The position numbers and the translations under genes were made by a program. The notes under the pieces are model-generated. The model worked only from the letters and a program-made list of their open reading frames with translations. It searched no databases and was not told the origin of the DNA. A DNA stretch of 64,000 nucleotides from Brevibacillus invocatus (GTDB taxonomy: Bacteria > Bacillota > Bacilli > Brevibacillales > Brevibacillaceae): the NCBI RefSeq assembly GCF_003710915.1, contig NZ_RHHR01000014.1, forward strand, positions 1 to 64,000. The letters run 5' to 3'. Each line of letters starts with the position of its first letter. Position 1 is the stretch's first letter. Shown in pieces: positions 25,028 to 33,323 of this stretch.

Positions 25028-26245
25028 ATGACAGAAATCTTTTCTGGCAACAAACAAAGCAGCGCTGGAGGCAAGCCCGTTAGTCTCAGCGCTCTTTATT
25101 TGTTCATTTACTATGGATTTGGTGCCTTTACACCGTTAATCATGCAATATTACCAATCGATCAACCTGACCGGTACCCAGGTCGGCTTGATCAGTGCAAC
25201 GACACCGGTCGTCTCGATTGTGACCCAGCCCCTCTGGGGAATCATCTGTGACCGGTTTCGAATTCGCAAGAGTGTGCTTGTTCTGACTTTGCTTACTTCC
25301 GGATTGATCGGCCTGTTGTTTCCGGTAGTATCGACGTTTGCTCTGGTCCTCATTCTCTATACAGTCTTATCTGTGTTTCAAAGTGCCGTTGTTCCGGTTT
25401 CGGACAGCATTGCGCTTGGGTATGTCAAAAAACACAATTTGCAGTTCGGCGATATCCGCATGTGGGGAGCGATCGGTTTTGCCCTTGCGGCTTTTTTGAC
25501 AGGGGTCATGGTCGAAAAGTGGGGACCATCGGTGATTTTCTATTCCTACTTCGCGGCGATGGTCGTCGCGATTCTCTTCCTTCGTCAAGTGCCGGAGGAG
25601 GTAGAGTCGGCTCCGAAATTCACGACGAGCATGCTTTCGGGAATCAAGGATCTCTTGAAATTGCCTCGCTTCGTTCTATTTCTCACCGCCTCCTTTTTTG
25701 TATTTGGGTCGGTGAACGCCAACAATATCTGGTTTTCCCTGTACTATCAGGAGATTGGCGGGACGATAGCCGGTGTCGGCCTCGCTTTCCTGTTGTTTGC
25801 TGGGAGCGAGGCTCCGTTTATGAAGCTGGCAGGCTATATCACACGACGCTGGGGACTGGAGCTGACGATCCTGATCGCGGCCAGCGTTTCTGCCATTCGC
25901 TGGTTTTGGTATAGCTCTGCCCCCAGTACGACTGCGGTGATCGCGCTTTTCTTCGTTCAGGGGATATCGGTTGGCTTCTACCTGGCTACAGCAGCACAGT
26001 TCGTGCGGGAAAATACGCCAGCCTCCCTTCAAGTGACGGCGCTGGCTCTGTTCTTCTCCGTTGGGCATGGGCTTGGGACGATGCTGTGCAACCTGACTGC
26101 AGGGTGGATCAAGGACAACTTTTCGACCTTGACCATCTATTCCTTTTTCGGGACCGTGACGGTGATCGGACTGATTCCGCTGCTTCTCATCCGTTTTGGG
26201 CCCTGGAAGGCTGCAGCAGAAGACAAAGTGGATGCTACTCGATGA
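25028..26245 (+). CDS. MFS transporter (MFS_1-like)
   Basis: The 405-residue protein has twelve predicted membrane helices in two halves, with the MFS cytoplasmic loop 'QPLWGIICDRFRIRKSVLVL' between helices 2 and 3. The general look is that of LacY/nucleoside-permease-like MFS_1-like proteins; cargo is unknown. It is probably cotranscribed with ispH. Its last 11 bases overlap the 3' end of the oppositely directed cupredoxin-like gene, so no terminator can fit between them. Confidence 0.85.
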   Translation: MTEIFSGNKQSSAGGKPVSLSALYLFIYYGFGAFTPLIMQYYQSINLTGTQVGLISATTPVVSIVTQPLWGIICDRFRIRKSVLVLTLLTSGLIGLLFPVVSTFALVLILYTVLSVFQSAVVPVSDSIALGYVKKHNLQFGDIRMWGAIGFALAAFLTGVMVEKWGPSVIFYSYFAAMVVAILFLRQVPEEVESAPKFTTSMLSGIKDLLKLPRFVLFLTASFFVFGSVNANNIWFSLYYQEIGGTIAGVGLAFLLFAGSEAPFMKLAGYITRRWGLELTILIAASVSAIRWFWYSSAPSTTAVIALFFVQGISVGFYLATAAQFVRENTPASLQVTALALFFSVGHGLGTMLCNLTAGWIKDNFSTLTIYSFFGTVTVIGLIPLLLIRFGPWKAAAEDKVDATR

Positions 26246-26624
26246 CAAGAAGTCCCTGGTACCCGGTTTCCGGATAGCCTGGTGCGTCTGAGACGAATGG
26301 GTATTCCCCTTTTTTTCTTGCAGCGAACTGAAGCAAGGTAGACTGACTGGGCTTCAGCTCGCTGGAGGAGACATTCATTTCGCGTATGGCGAGATTGTGG
26401 GGCTTCAGATCGGTGTTGACGATCATGAGAGAGACCAGTTCACCTTCACGTACCGTAATTCGGTTAGGCAAAAATCCAGCACTGGAGATGGTCACGGTCT
26501 GGTTGCGCGCGGCTGAAGCGAAAGTCGTATGTAGTCGGTAGTAGTGGTGCAACGCGACGAGTCCAATGATGACCGCCAGTGCGATGAGAGGATAGCGAAG
26601 CTGTCTGAACCGTTGAACTGACAT
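26235..26624 (-). CDS. Membrane-anchored cupredoxin-like protein lacking copper ligands
   Basis: The 129-residue protein has an N-terminal membrane anchor (residues 12-27) and a Cupredoxin_1-type beta barrel outside. The first ligand position is kept (H76 in 'LKPHNLAI'), but the C-terminal Cys-His-Met ligand loop has S112, Y117 and Y122 instead ('FVSDAPGYPETGYQG'). Related proteins have C, H and M at these places. It is therefore unlikely to hold a type 1 copper. It could serve as a binding or structural domain. The gene converges with the MFS gene and overlaps it. Confidence 0.75.
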   Translation of the reverse strand: MSVQRFRQLRYPLIALAVIIGLVALHHYYRLHTTFASAARNQTVTISSAGFLPNRITVREGELVSLMIVNTDLKPHNLAIREMNVSSSELKPSQSTLLQFAARKKGEYPFVSDAPGYPETGYQGLLVIE

Positions 26625-26718
26625 TCCGATCGGCTCCTTTTTGTACGTGATACCATGGTGTTGTTATCTTTAGACTGTCCCCGTACCCACGACGATAAAC
26701 ACAAAACAATCGATGGAA

Positions 26719-26751
26719 ATAGTCCCTTGTGAAGCAAGGGTCTATTTTTTT
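26719..26751 (+). terminator. Rightward terminator beyond the cupredoxin gene
   Basis: ATAGTCCCTTG and CAAGGGTCTAT pair with one mismatch and are followed by seven Ts. The only rightward gene upstream is the MFS transporter, so a transcript ending here would run antisense through the whole cupredoxin gene. Confidence 0.7.
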
Positions 26752-26762
26752 GGTACAATACT

Positions 26763-26791
26763 TTGTCACGCATAGTAATATGTGTTATGCT
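26763..26791 (+). promoter_or_regulatory. padR promoter with dyad operator
   Basis: TTGTCA (26763-26768) and TATGCT (26786-26791) are spaced by 17 bp. A dyad GCATA...TATGC (26770-26790) fills the spacer and overlaps the -10 box, as expected for PadR autorepression, which is inferred. Confidence 0.5.
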
Positions 26792-26811
26792 GTACGTGCG
26801 AGGTGAAGGGG

Positions 26812-27153
26812 ATGCGTGACAGCAATATTAGCAGTGATTTGATACGCGGTCATATCGATACGATCATTCTGCGTGTCTTGTGTGAAGGAGACAATTACGG
26901 CTATGAGATCATAAAAGCCATTTCCAAAATCAGCGAAGGCAAGTACGAGTTGAAGGAGCCCTCTCTTTATTCCAGTCTGAAGCGTCTGGAGACACAAAAA
27001 CAGATTATTTCCTATTGGGGAGACGAAAGTCAGGGTGGCAGACGCAAGTATTATCAGGTGACGCCATCAGGGAGAGACGCGTATGAGCAATCTCTGGCAG
27101 CTTGGAAAGTGGCGAGGGAGTTAATCGACCAGCTTTTGGAGAGGAAGGAGTAA
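26812..27153 (+). CDS. PadR-family transcriptional regulator
   Basis: The start is the ATG at 26812 behind GAGGTGAAGGGG. The 113-residue protein is a PadR winged helix: 'GHIDTIILRVLCEGDNYGYE', then 'YELKEPSLYSSLKRLE' and the wing 'GGRRKYYQVTPSGRDAYEQ'. Short PadR proteins repress the operon they head. It is followed after 4 bp by a membrane protein and then a DUF4825 protein. Confidence 0.9.
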   Translation: MRDSNISSDLIRGHIDTIILRVLCEGDNYGYEIIKAISKISEGKYELKEPSLYSSLKRLETQKQIISYWGDESQGGRRKYYQVTPSGRDAYEQSLAAWKVARELIDQLLERKE

Positions 27154-27157
27154 CGAG

Positions 27158-27847
27158 ATGAAACCATTGCAGCAGCATGTTGATCAATTGTTTCGCAGGT
27201 ACGCCAAGGATACCAGCGATCAAATACAAGATTTAAAACGGGAAGTGCTGAGCAATCTGGAAGCCAAAGTGGCGGATCTGACAGCAAATGGAGTGGAGCA
27301 GAGGGAAGCGATTCGTCAAGCTGTGCAAAGCATCACATCCGTGGATCACCTGATTGATCGGAACCGAAACATCTTCGTCTTCTCATACTGCCTAGAGTTC
27401 GTGCAAATCACTCTGCTGTATCTTCTTATCGCGTGGATTATCGTCTTGCCGCTACAAATTATCCATATGGGCGGCATGCTCCATCTCCTGCTGCTCATCA
27501 GCATCGCCGTGGTCGGATTGCTGTATATCACACTATTGATCATCAAGAGAATGAACCCGGGGATCATGCAAAAAACTGCCGTACTGGATCTGCAAGCTGC
27601 TTTTCGCTTTCGCAAAATCGGTTGGCTCATATGGGGATTGTTTGTCCTCGTCTGGCTGTTGTTCACGACGGCACTCGAGTTCGGAAGCAACATCTGGTTT
27701 TGGCGCCAGGTAAAGATCGGTGGACCGTATCAATTTGCGGTACTGGCCGTTCGTTATGCCTTGCCTTTCTTTTCAGTAATCCTTCCCATGCTGTTGCACG
27801 TTTCTCCCAAGCTCATCATGAAGTACGAGGTGCATGAAGATGAATAG
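27158..27847 (+). CDS. Membrane protein with permease-prefix/HAAS-like N-terminal domain
   Basis: The 229-residue protein has a soluble helical N-terminus (residues 1-70, 'LKREVLSNLEAKVADLTANG') like the permease prefix or HAAS domains found beside PadR regulators. Four to six membrane helices follow. Such proteins appear to sense or transmit envelope signals to PadR, but the mechanism is not known. It overlaps the next gene. Confidence 0.65.
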   Translation: MKPLQQHVDQLFRRYAKDTSDQIQDLKREVLSNLEAKVADLTANGVEQREAIRQAVQSITSVDHLIDRNRNIFVFSYCLEFVQITLLYLLIAWIIVLPLQIIHMGGMLHLLLLISIAVVGLLYITLLIIKRMNPGIMQKTAVLDLQAAFRFRKIGWLIWGLFVLVWLLFTTALEFGSNIWFWRQVKIGGPYQFAVLAVRYALPFFSVILPMLLHVSPKLIMKYEVHEDE

Positions 27848-28394
27848 GAGAAATAAGGCGATCCTGTTTTTTCTGGTGATTGGAGTCGTCCTGTATGGTG
27901 TTATTCAAGGAGTCGTGATTCCAGCCAATGAAGAAAAGGCTGTGCGGTATCAACTCGACCAGCAGAAGCCGATGACCCATGACCTGAAATCCATCCTGCC
28001 ATACAAAAGCAAGTACATGGGAGATGCCTCCAATGTCATCAACCTGTTTTTCCATTTGCCTTTGAATCATCTGAATCGGACGTATCAACTCGATTCCGAG
28101 CAGTTCAAAGTGGAAATCAAGTATCAAACAGAGGAAAGGGAAAAGAGTCAGGAGGAAGTGAAGCAAGCATTGCTGTATAATGCTTTGGCTGCCTTTGCTT
28201 TGATCGATAACCTTCAGACACTGGAGTTTCAGTTTCCTTCTGTGACCTATCAGACTAGTCGTGAACAGATGGAGCAGGTATTTGGAAAGCCATTGGCAGA
28301 TTTGCTGACAGAGCAGCAGTGGAAGGAAATTCAGGAAAAATGGAACGATGCACGTTTTCTGAAGGACAGCATGGGGCAAGCGTTCGGAGAATAA
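27840..28394 (+). CDS. DUF4825-like membrane-anchored protein
   Basis: The ATG at 27840 is favoured over 27834 because GAGGTG at 27827-27832 is correctly spaced from it. The 184-residue product has one N-terminal membrane helix and an outside domain with 'LKSILPYKSKYMGDASNVIN' and 'ALLYNALAAFALIDNLQTLE', which fits DUF4825. It is the last gene of the padR operon, before a terminator. Function unknown. Confidence 0.65.
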   Translation: MNRRNKAILFFLVIGVVLYGVIQGVVIPANEEKAVRYQLDQQKPMTHDLKSILPYKSKYMGDASNVINLFFHLPLNHLNRTYQLDSEQFKVEIKYQTEEREKSQEEVKQALLYNALAAFALIDNLQTLEFQFPSVTYQTSREQMEQVFGKPLADLLTEQQWKEIQEKWNDARFLKDSMGQAFGE

Positions 28395-28413
28395 AGAAGA
28401 ACATCCCATAGCG

Positions 28414-28441
28414 AAAAAGCCCTCAGCGTAGAGGGCTTTTT
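28414..28441. terminator. Bidirectional terminator between the padR and pit operons
   Basis: AAAAAGCCCTC and GAGGGCTTTTT pair perfectly around AGCGTA, with A and T runs on both sides. Confidence 0.9.
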
Positions 28442-28446
28442 GCATT

Positions 28447-29454
28447 TTAAAAAAAGACGACCAGCAAATAGTAAAACAAACTGGCGATGATAGCCGAGAT
28501 CGGCAAGGTGATAAACCAGGTGATGACAATGCGCTTGGCTACTCCCCAGTTGACGTTCTTGAATCGTTTGGCAGCGCCTACTCCCATGATCGCAGATGAG
28601 ATGACATGGGTTGAGCTGACAGGCAAACCGAGCTGCGTAAAAGTGAAGATGATCGACGAAGAGGTCAGGTCGGCAGTGGCTCCATTGATCGGCTCGATTT
28701 TGGTAATTTTGCCGCCTACAGTCTTGATGATTTTCCAACCGCCAACAGATGTGCCGAGACCCATCGCCAGGGCGCAGATAAATTGGACCCAGAAGGGAAT
28801 GTGCTGGGCGTCCTCCTGAATTTGTGCGGCTACAAGGGCAAACACGATAATGCCCATCGCTTTTTGGGCATCGTTGGTTCCGTGCGTGAAGGATTGCAGG
28901 GCAGCGGTGAAAATCTGAAAGAAACGAAACCCTCTGTTGATCCTCGTGGGTGGAGTAGACACTCGGCTAAAAAGCAAATACAGCAGATTCATCAGCAGGT
29001 AGCCTGCCACGAGTGCGATGATCGGCGACAGGATCAATGCCTTGAAGATGTCAGTAAAGCCGTCCCAGTTGACTTGTCCAAAGCCTGCTGACGCAATGAC
29101 AGCTCCTGCCAGAGAGCCGATCAGCGCATGGGATGAGCTGCTGGGAATTCCGTACCACCACGTGACCAGATTCCAGGTGATCGCCGAGAGCAGAGCCGCG
29201 ATGACGACGAGGACGCCAAATTCCAGCTTTGCCGGGTCTGCGATACTGCCACCTATGGTTTTCGCTACCCCTGTAAAGGTAAGGGCACCGATGAAGTTCA
29301 TCGAAGCGGCTAGCGCAATCGCAATTTTAGGCGGCAAGGCTTTCGTTGAGACTGTCGTTGCGATTGCATTGGCTGTATCGTGAAATCCATTGATAAAATC
29401 AAAGGACACAGCGAGAATCACAACCATCACGACCAATGGAAGACCCGTATCCAC
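28447..29454 (-). CDS. pit: Low-affinity inorganic phosphate transporter (PiT family)
   Basis: The 335-residue protein has the two PiT repeats with their signatures 'INGFHDTANAIATTV' near the start and 'THGTNDAQKAMG' in the middle, plus about ten membrane helices. It carries metal-phosphate across the membrane with protons. The start is a GTG behind GGGGAGGAG. It is the second gene of an operon after its DUF47 partner, the pairing seen in many Bacillota. Confidence 0.93.
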   Translation of the reverse strand: MDTGLPLVVMVVILAVSFDFINGFHDTANAIATTVSTKALPPKIAIALAASMNFIGALTFTGVAKTIGGSIADPAKLEFGVLVVIAALLSAITWNLVTWWYGIPSSSSHALIGSLAGAVIASAGFGQVNWDGFTDIFKALILSPIIALVAGYLLMNLLYLLFSRVSTPPTRINRGFRFFQIFTAALQSFTHGTNDAQKAMGIIVFALVAAQIQEDAQHIPFWVQFICALAMGLGTSVGGWKIIKTVGGKITKIEPINGATADLTSSSIIFTFTQLGLPVSSTHVISSAIMGVGAAKRFKNVNWGVAKRIVITWFITLPISAIIASLFYYLLVVFF

Positions 29455-29483
29455 AGAACAAGCTCCTCCCCTTTTTACGTGTA

Positions 29484-29515
29484 GGAATGAATAAGTGTTT
29501 ACGCTTATCCATTCC
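29484..29515 (-). repeat. Strong hairpin upstream of the pit ribosome site
   Basis: GGAATGGATAAG and CTTATTCATTCC pair at 11 of 12 positions around an 8-base loop in the DUF47-pit gap. There is no T run after it on the operon strand, so it is more likely an RNA stabilising or processing element than a terminator. Confidence 0.5.
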
Positions 29516-29583
29516 GGAGCGCATAAAAACTTTCTGCTAAAACGCGGTCGCTCCTCCTTGAATAGGCATCGATAGAGGTTTTT

Positions 29584-30201
29584 TTACGTATTACCCATGA
29601 TCACTGTCTCCAGCACATCCGCTACATCCTCACAATGATCCGTCACTTCTTCCAGCAGCTCGTAGATTTCCTTGAATTGCATGATATGAATGGCGTCTGT
29701 TGAGGTTTTGAAAAGCTCGCGAACACTGGTGCGCAACAACTCGTCGCTCTCACTCTCCAGCTCGTTGATGCCGATGATGTATTCCTTCATGGCGGACAGC
29801 TTCTGCTTTTGCAGCAACTCTATCGCATGCACGATTTGCTGGGTAGAATCTTCGATGATTCGTGCGAAGTGAATCATCACATCATCCCCGCGTGTGATAT
29901 CAAACATATACAGTCGAGCAGCACAGCATTCCAAGCCATCGAGTACATCGTCCAGCTTGATGGCAAGCTCCATCACATCTTCACGCTCGATGGCGGTGAT
30001 AAAGCTCTTGTTGATGCGAAAAATGATTTCGTGGATCAGTCGATCGCCTTTTGATTCAAAGTCTTTCATCGTGTTGGAAAAGCTCTCGACGGTTTCCAAT
30101 GACTTGACCTTGTACTGGTTGAAAAAGACGGCAGAATCATGAACGTTTTGGGCGATCACAAGAAGATCATCCAGGAGTGGGTCGGATTTGGTAAAAAGCA
30201 T
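29584..30201 (-). CDS. DUF47 (PhoU-like) Pit accessory protein
   Basis: The start is the ATG at 30201 behind GGAGG. The 205-residue helical protein is DUF47: 'KSDPLLDDLLVIAQNVHDSA', 'FESKGDRLIHEI' and 'FKEIYELLEEVTDHCEDVAD' recall the PhoU-like E/D-rich metal-binding pattern. DUF47 proteins regulate Pit activity. It is the first gene of the pit operon. Confidence 0.9.
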   Translation of the reverse strand: MLFTKSDPLLDDLLVIAQNVHDSAVFFNQYKVKSLETVESFSNTMKDFESKGDRLIHEIIFRINKSFITAIEREDVMELAIKLDDVLDGLECCAARLYMFDITRGDDVMIHFARIIEDSTQQIVHAIELLQKQKLSAMKEYIIGINELESESDELLRTSVRELFKTSTDAIHIMQFKEIYELLEEVTDHCEDVADVLETVIMGNT

Positions 30202-30273
30202 AGGAACCTCCGCGATGTGTCTGATAGGAGTATTGTCGGTGGAGCGCGGTAGGTTTATGCACCGAAAAGTCAA

Positions 30274-30891
30274 TTACAGCGTGAACAGTGTCCAGGTCAT
30301 ATACAGGGCAACGCCCCACATGATGAGGGCTGAGACCATATTTAAGCCGCGCATCAGTCTGCCTGAACGGTCCAATTTCCCGGTTAGACGTCCTGCTATG
30401 CATAAACCAAAAAACCAAAGACAGGAGACGAGGATACAGGCGACGGTAAACCCCCATTTGGCTCCTCCTGCATAATGGAGTGAGCTGGTGCCGATGACGC
30501 CGATTGTATCCAGGATTGCATGTGGATTGAGAAGCGAGACTGAGGCAGCAAACATCACTTGCCGTTTCGCTGAAAACTGAACGGTTTCTTGCTTCTGATC
30601 CACATTCGCACGGCTACGCCAGGTAAGAAAGCCCATGTACAGCAAAAAGAGTACGCCTATAGCATATAGCAGTGTCTTTAACCAGGCGACGGAGAGGACG
30701 ACGAGTGAGACCCCCAGGACAGCCAGTAAAATGAGTAGGGCATCACAGAGAGCAGCCGTGATGACGACCGGCATCGCTCGCCACAGGGATGGCTGGAGTG
30801 CGCCTTGATTAAAGACAAAGACATTTTGCGCACCGAGCGGCAAGATGAGTCCAAAGGCCAGGATGAATCCATGCAAGATTGCTTCGATCAC
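30274..30891 (-). CDS. LysE/ArgO-type amino acid exporter
   Basis: The GTG at 30891 behind GAGGGAA gives 205 residues. The protein has six helices and LysE signatures 'LILPLGAQNVFVFNQGA' and 'SLLNPHAILDTIGVIG'. It exports basic or other amino acids. It is divergent from a MocR regulator, which probably controls it. Confidence 0.88.
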   Translation of the reverse strand: MIEAILHGFILAFGLILPLGAQNVFVFNQGALQPSLWRAMPVVITAALCDALLILLAVLGVSLVVLSVAWLKTLLYAIGVLFLLYMGFLTWRSRANVDQKQETVQFSAKRQVMFAASVSLLNPHAILDTIGVIGTSSLHYAGGAKWGFTVACILVSCLWFFGLCIAGRLTGKLDRSGRLMRGLNMVSALIMWGVALYMTWTLFTL

Positions 30892-30974
30892 GAAAATTCC
30901 CTCCGAATTCCATTGAATAACGTGCACAGGCATCTTTGTCATTATTCACTCTTTTTGATCTCTTGTCTCCAGCC

Positions 30975-31010
30975 AATTGGTTTGCTCGTAGACCAACCAA
31001 TTTGTACAAT
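30975..31010 (+). promoter_or_regulatory. mocR promoter with palindromic operator
   Basis: TTGCTC (30982-30987) and TACAAT (31005-31010) are spaced by 17 bp. A perfect inverted repeat AATTGGTT (30975-30982) and AACCAATT (30995-31002) overlaps the -35 box and spacer. It lies in the gap shared with the lysE-like gene, so one regulator could act on both. Confidence 0.6.
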
Positions 31011-31038
31011 ACAGGTAACTGGGGTGGAGGGATGCACA

Positions 31039-32493
31039 GTGCTTACGATCGATTGGAAACCGGACAAGTCATCGGATATAGCAGTCTATAAACAGATTGT
31101 TGCTTATATGAAAGAAAAGATCGCAGCGGGGGAGTGGCCTGTCAAAAGCAAACTGCCTACTCAAAGAGCGCTTGCAGAAAGCCTGGGGGTAAACCGGAGC
31201 ACAGTGGTCACGGCGCTGGAAGAGCTGAGAGCAGAAGGGCTGATCGAGTCGACAGTGGGGAGCGGCACGCAGGTGAGCAACAACACCTGGACCTTGTTGT
31301 CTGCGACACCTCCGCCGGACTGGATGAGTTACGTAAAAGCGGGTGCGCATCCGCCCAATTTGCCAACGATTCAGGATATAAACCGGTATGAGCCCGATCC
31401 GAGCTACATCAGGCTTGGAACCGGAGAGCTGTCTCCAGACCTGATTCCAAAAGAACAAATGAAGGATATCCTTAGCCGTTCGGGAGAAACCATCACGCAG
31501 CTCGGCTATTCCGAACCCAAAGGGCTATTGCCCCTGCGGCAGGCCATCAGCCAGCATTTGAGAGGGCGAGGCCTCGACGTTTCGCCATCTTCCATCTTGA
31601 TCGTCTCAGGAGCCTTGCAGGCACTTCATTTGATCTCTATCGGGCTTTTGCATAAGGGCTCGACCATTTTGCTGGAGCAGCCTTCCTATTTGAATTCGCT
31701 GCCCTTGTTTCAGGCTTCCGGCATGAGTCTTGTCGGAGTGCCGATGGATGATGAAGGGATTCTGGCTGACGCGCTCGCTTATCACAAAAAGGCCCAAAAC
31801 GGGGCGCTGCTCTACACGATCCCTTCGTACCACAATCCAACGGGCCGATTCATGACAGAGCGGCGTCGGGAACAGGTACTGGCTGTATGTGAGCGGGAGC
31901 GATTGCCTGTACTGGAGGACGACGTATACGGGGACCTATGGTTTGACAAGCCCGAGTCGTTACCGCTGAAGGCAAGGGATCAGAACGGACTGGTTCTTTA
32001 TTTGGGGAGTCTGTCGAAAACGTTGAGTCCAGGGCTTAGAATTGGTTGGATCGTCGGTCCCGAACCTGTGGTGGATCGTTTGGCAGATGTCAAAATGCAG
32101 ACGGATTACGGAGCGAGCGCTCTGTCCCAATGGGTGGCGATGGAGTGGCTGAAGAGTGGAGTGTACGAGAAGCATCTGGAAGAAGTACGGGTAGCTTTGC
32201 GGAGGCGTCGAGATCTCATGTGCAGCTTGCTGTCCCGTTGGTTCCAAGACTTGGCTGACTGGCAGATACCGCAGGGAGGGTTTTATATCTGGCTGCGCTT
32301 TCGTCATTCTTTTTCGATGCGAACCTTGTTTACCAAAGCCTTGTCAACCGGAATCTTGCTCAATCCCGGGTATATATACGATCAAACAGACAGCAGGCAT
32401 CTGCGCTTGTCTTATGCCTATGCGAGTGAAGAAGAGATGGAGCGGGCTGTGTATCGATTATCCGAGCTGGTCAAAGGAATGATCAGACATTGA
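31039..32493 (+). CDS. MocR/GabR-family regulator (GntR helix-turn-helix plus aminotransferase-like domain)
   Basis: The GTG at 31039 behind GGTGGAGGGA gives 484 residues; the longer frame runs back into the lysE gene. Residues about 12-80 form a GntR winged helix ('SKLPTQRALAESLGVNRSTV'). After a linker comes a class I aminotransferase-like domain with the PLP lysine in 'SLSKTLSPGLRIGWI'. MocR proteins sense PLP adducts of amino compounds. The divergent exporter suggests it responds to the exported amino acid. Confidence 0.9.
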   Translation: MLTIDWKPDKSSDIAVYKQIVAYMKEKIAAGEWPVKSKLPTQRALAESLGVNRSTVVTALEELRAEGLIESTVGSGTQVSNNTWTLLSATPPPDWMSYVKAGAHPPNLPTIQDINRYEPDPSYIRLGTGELSPDLIPKEQMKDILSRSGETITQLGYSEPKGLLPLRQAISQHLRGRGLDVSPSSILIVSGALQALHLISIGLLHKGSTILLEQPSYLNSLPLFQASGMSLVGVPMDDEGILADALAYHKKAQNGALLYTIPSYHNPTGRFMTERRREQVLAVCERERLPVLEDDVYGDLWFDKPESLPLKARDQNGLVLYLGSLSKTLSPGLRIGWIVGPEPVVDRLADVKMQTDYGASALSQWVAMEWLKSGVYEKHLEEVRVALRRRRDLMCSLLSRWFQDLADWQIPQGGFYIWLRFRHSFSMRTLFTKALSTGILLNPGYIYDQTDSRHLRLSYAYASEEEMERAVYRLSELVKGMIRH

Positions 32494-32495
32494 AG

Positions 32496-32525
32496 AACAA
32501 GAACATCCCTCGGGATGTTCTTGTT
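32496..32525. terminator. Bidirectional terminator between mocR and coat genes
   Basis: AACAAGAACATCCC and GGGATGTTCTTGTT pair perfectly around a two-base tip and can serve the converging genes on both sides. Confidence 0.8.
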
Positions 32526-32533
32526 GTGTTGCA

Positions 32534-32866
32534 TCAATGATACGGAAACTGCGTAGAGTAACCGCTAAACTGCTGATAAGCCTGCTGCAGCTTTTGTTGA
32601 TCTTCTGCTTCGAGCTTGTACCAGCCTTTTCGGAACATCAAGTTATACGCTTCTCGGGCGCTCTGATGCGTTTCAATCAAAATTTGCATCATGTCTTGAT
32701 GGAGCTGCTGGTGGCTTGCTTCACGCACAGCCACATTCATGCTGTCCGTCAAGTATTTGCAAGTAGACAGGCAATCGTTCAGATAGTCGCGATCGTTCAT
32801 CTCAGGCGTTTTTACCTGTGGCATGTTGGCAGGCTGCGGATTGGCAATCTGATTTTGATTTGGCAT
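32534..32866 (-). CDS. Spore coat protein, Coat_F (CotF) family
   Basis: The 110-residue protein has a Pro/Gln/Asn-rich start, then a helical-pair domain: 'MNDRDYLNDCLSTCKYLTDS', 'REASHQQLHQDMMQIL' and 'FRKGWYKLEAEDQQKL'. This is the Coat_F pattern of short helical spore-coat proteins. It is 12 bp downstream of a second coat-type gene. Confidence 0.85.
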   Translation of the reverse strand: MPNQNQIANPQPANMPQVKTPEMNDRDYLNDCLSTCKYLTDSMNVAVREASHQQLHQDMMQILIETHQSAREAYNLMFRKGWYKLEAEDQQKLQQAYQQFSGYSTQFPYH

Positions 32867-32878
32867 GTGATCTCCCCC

Positions 32879-33184
32879 TTACTGCATCTGAGGCTGCTGT
32901 TGGGATTGGGTTTGCGGCAGAGATGCCATCACTGCAGTATTGTTGTTTTGAAGGTGGCTAAGGAGCGTTTGGTAATGCTTCTGATGCATGCGGCCTGCTT
33001 TTTCCAAATGCTGCTTCACTTCCGGGTCCTGTGCCTGCTGCGCGAAGGCATGGAACTTTTTAAAGGCGATCAGGTTCCAGGACATGGCATCCTTCAAATA
33101 GCTGCAATCCTTTGTCGTGATGACCTTGGGGGGTTCTGGAATAGGGACTTGTGCAGACTGCATCGAAGACAGGATAGACGGCAT
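32879..33184 (-). CDS. CotF-like spore coat protein
   Basis: The 101-residue protein has 'TTKDCSYLKDAMSWNLIAFK' and 'HLEKAGRMHQKHYQTLLSHL', resembling the other half of the Coat_F helical hairpin, and ends in a Gln-rich tail. It heads a two-gene operon with the downstream CotF protein, a common arrangement in Brevibacillus and Paenibacillus. The ribosome site GAAAGGAGCTC is strong. Confidence 0.75.
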   Translation of the reverse strand: MPSILSSMQSAQVPIPEPPKVITTKDCSYLKDAMSWNLIAFKKFHAFAQQAQDPEVKQHLEKAGRMHQKHYQTLLSHLQNNNTAVMASLPQTQSQQQPQMQ

Positions 33185-33254
33185 GAGTGAGCTCCTTTCA
33201 TGGGGGAATACACATATAGCATGAGCTACATTTGGGGAAGTAAAGCGTAGAAAA

Positions 33255-33281
33255 AAAATCCGGCTGTATGAGCCGGATTTT
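33255..33281 (-). terminator. Terminator of the proBAC side operon
   Basis: AAAATCCGGCT and AGCCGGATTTT pair perfectly around GTATG. Reading leftward the stem ends in eight Ts, so it stops transcription of the P-loop gene. Confidence 0.85.
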
Positions 33282-33323
33282 GTGCGGTGATGCGATGTTT
33301 GTCTTTATCTTTATGGTATTTAT

